6,521 bases of DNA, from the NCBI GenBank assembly GCA_900763035.1, contig CAAFIS010000079.1, positions 1 through 6,521 on the forward strand, read 5' to 3'. Shown here piece after piece: positions 5,775-6,521 of this stretch. The first letter of the stretch is position 1. Each line of letters starts with the position of its first letter. This DNA comes from Clostridia bacterium. GTDB taxonomy: Bacteria; Bacillota; Clostridia; Oscillospirales; Acutalibacteraceae. The notes under the pieces are model-generated. The model was not told where the DNA came from. It searched no databases and saw only the letters and a list, made by a program, of their open reading frames with translations. Position numbers and translations under genes: made by a program.

Positions 5775-6404
5775 ATGTCTACTGTCCGTTCTTCCACCGT
5801 CCGTTTGTGCTGCATCGCCGTGCTGGCGGCGCTGCTGATCCTGATGGCGCTTACCCCGCTCGGCTATATCCCGATCGGGCCGCTGCGGCTGACGCTGCTG
5901 ATGCTGCCGGTCGCGGTCGGCGGCGCGGTGCTCGGCCCGCGCGCCGGTCTGGTGCTCGGCACCGTCTTTGGGCTGACCAGCTTTTTCACCTGCTTCGGCA
6001 CGGATCCGTTCGGCGCGGTGCTGCTGGGGATCAGCCCGCTGCGCACTGCGGTCATGTGCATCGTGCCGCGGATGCTCGCGGGGCTGCTGCCCGCGCTGCT
6101 GTGCCGCCTGATCCGGCAGCGCAGCGCCGGCCGCGCCGCCGGCGTGGCCGCGACGGCGCTGTCCTGTGCGCTGACGGCCGCGCTCAATACGCTGCTCTTC
6201 CTCGGCACGCTGTGGCTGCTGTTCGGCTCCGCCTTGGCGAACGACGCGCAGGTCACCGCGCTGCTCGGCGGTGCGGTCACCACCTTTGCGGCGGTGCTCG
6301 TCGGTCTGGCCGGGGTCAACGCGATCGTCGAGGTCGCGGTCAACCTGATCGCCGGCACGGCGATCAGTGCCGCGCTGCAGAAGGCCCTTGCCGGAAAGCT
6401 CTGA
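5775..6404 (+). CDS. ECF transporter S component, likely pantothenate-specific (PanT-like)
   Basis: A 209-residue integral membrane protein with about six hydrophobic segments (roughly 11-27, 37-55, 57-72, 80-110, 121-150, 165-205) and short polar loops, the size and layout of substrate-binding S components of energy-coupling factor importers. LTPLGYIPIGPLRLTLLMLP (26-45) followed by GGAVLGPRAGLVLGTVFGLTS (49-69) is typical of the family that includes PanT. GISPLRTAVMCIVPRMLAG (85-103) is also characteristic. No ATPase or T component is in the window, so it should use the shared group-II ECF module. The pantothenate assignment rests on resemblance plus the adjacent coaX; another vitamin or small solute is possible. 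The start at 5775 is set by AGGAGG (5762-5767) 7 nt upstream; the longer frame from 5586 overlaps coaX and has no hydrophobic or family-like sequence. Confidence 0.85.
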   Translation: MSTVRSSTVRLCCIAVLAALLILMALTPLGYIPIGPLRLTLLMLPVAVGGAVLGPRAGLVLGTVFGLTSFFTCFGTDPFGAVLLGISPLRTAVMCIVPRMLAGLLPALLCRLIRQRSAGRAAGVAATALSCALTAALNTLLFLGTLWLLFGSALANDAQVTALLGGAVTTFAAVLVGLAGVNAIVEVAVNLIAGTAISAALQKALAGKL

Positions 6405-6413
6405 TCGGATCGA

Positions 6414-6461
6414 CGCCCACGGCGGCATTTTTTGAAGAAAACACGGCTTTTTTTCAAAAAA
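6414..6461 (+). terminator. Terminator-like zone after the S-component gene
   Basis: A short GC stem (6414-6417 with 6421-6424) leads into six T residues (6428-6433). These T residues begin an AT-rich 14-bp stem (6428-6441 with 6448-6461, one G-U pair) around a CACGGC loop, with seven T residues in its right arm. Each element is weak alone; together, just after a stop codon and just before a new promoter, they make a plausible transcription end, perhaps bidirectional. Confidence 0.5.
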
Positions 6462-6465
6462 AGAC

Positions 6466-6494
6466 TTGACAAATCGCAACGGCTAGTGTATGAT
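6466..6494 (+). promoter_or_regulatory. Strong SigA-type promoter for a gene beyond the window
   Basis: A perfect -35 box TTGACA (6466-6471) and a -10 box TATGAT (6489-6494, five of six) are separated by exactly 17 bp. Transcription should begin near 6501, so the promoted gene lies to the right of the window. It is the closest to consensus of the promoters in this window. Confidence 0.82.
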
Positions 6495-6500
6495 AGTCAA

Positions 6501-6519
6501 GCGGTTTCGATGAAGCCGC
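6501..6519 (+). other. Hairpin at the predicted 5' end of the downstream transcript
   Basis: Eight base pairs (6501-6508 with 6512-6519, one U-G) close a GAU triloop, beginning at the position expected for transcription start. This could be the 5' end of a structured RNA or a stabilised mRNA leader. Only 21 nt of the transcript are in the window and I recognise no RNA family in it. Confidence 0.35.
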
Positions 6520-6521
6520 CG

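Noticed and set aside
5391..6479. A 362-codon open frame on the minus strand across coaX and the S component
   Set aside because: Gln/Arg/Ala-rich shadow with no domain, antisense to two recognised genes.
1..6521. CRISPR array, tRNA or rRNA gene, insertion sequence, toxin-antitoxin or phage-defence genes
   Set aside because: I saw no regularly spaced direct repeats, no tRNA cloverleaf or rRNA-like stretch, no transposase motifs or terminal repeats, and no defence-type domains. Every sizeable coding stretch is accounted for by a recognised metabolic or regulatory family.

Overview
The window looks like ordinary chromosome from a GC-rich Firmicute, most likely a gut-type Clostridia (Oscillospirales-like). 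The reasons are strong AGGAGG ribosome-binding sites about 7-8 nt before most starts, TTGACA/TATAAT-type promoters, a type III pantothenate kinase, a class II aldolase and an ECF-transporter S component. The taxonomic guess is inference; no rRNA or other marker is present. Codon third positions are so GC-rich that long open frames appear antisense to nearly every real gene. These are shadows and were left out.

Layout. (1) Positions 1-768, plus strand: the 3' part of an AraC-family regulator (cupin-like sensor plus double-HTH domain), cut by the window edge. (2) Positions 776-3624, minus strand: a two-gene operon transcribed away from 3650, with a short-chain dehydrogenase/reductase first and then a cytoplasmic GH78 (alpha-L-rhamnosidase-type) glycosidase. 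The regulator and the glycosidase converge with only 7 bp between stop codons. (3) Positions 3625-3822: a divergent control region with one good promoter on each strand and a small GNRA-tetraloop hairpin in the aldolase leader. (4) Positions 3823-6404, plus strand: class II fructose-bisphosphate aldolase, then coaX, then a membrane S component resembling PanT. A perfect 12-bp GC hairpin separates fba from coaX. A 163-bp spacer that folds on paper into four consecutive hairpins separates coaX from the transporter gene. (5) Positions 6405-6521: a terminator-like zone, then a near-consensus promoter whose predicted transcript starts inside a hairpin and leaves the window.

How the genes fit together. 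The AraC regulator and the glycosidase/SDR pair look like a small sugar-utilisation locus, plausibly for rhamnosylated compounds. The aldolase is a central glycolytic gene with its own promoter. CoaX and the S component form a likely vitamin B5 module: the S component would capture pantothenate with a shared ECF energising module encoded elsewhere, and CoaX would phosphorylate it as the first step to coenzyme A.

No clearly novel multi-gene system is visible. The signal most worth a second look is the structured leader before the S component (5625-5758). Next are the structured 5' end at 6501 and the GH78 enzyme with its SDR partner.
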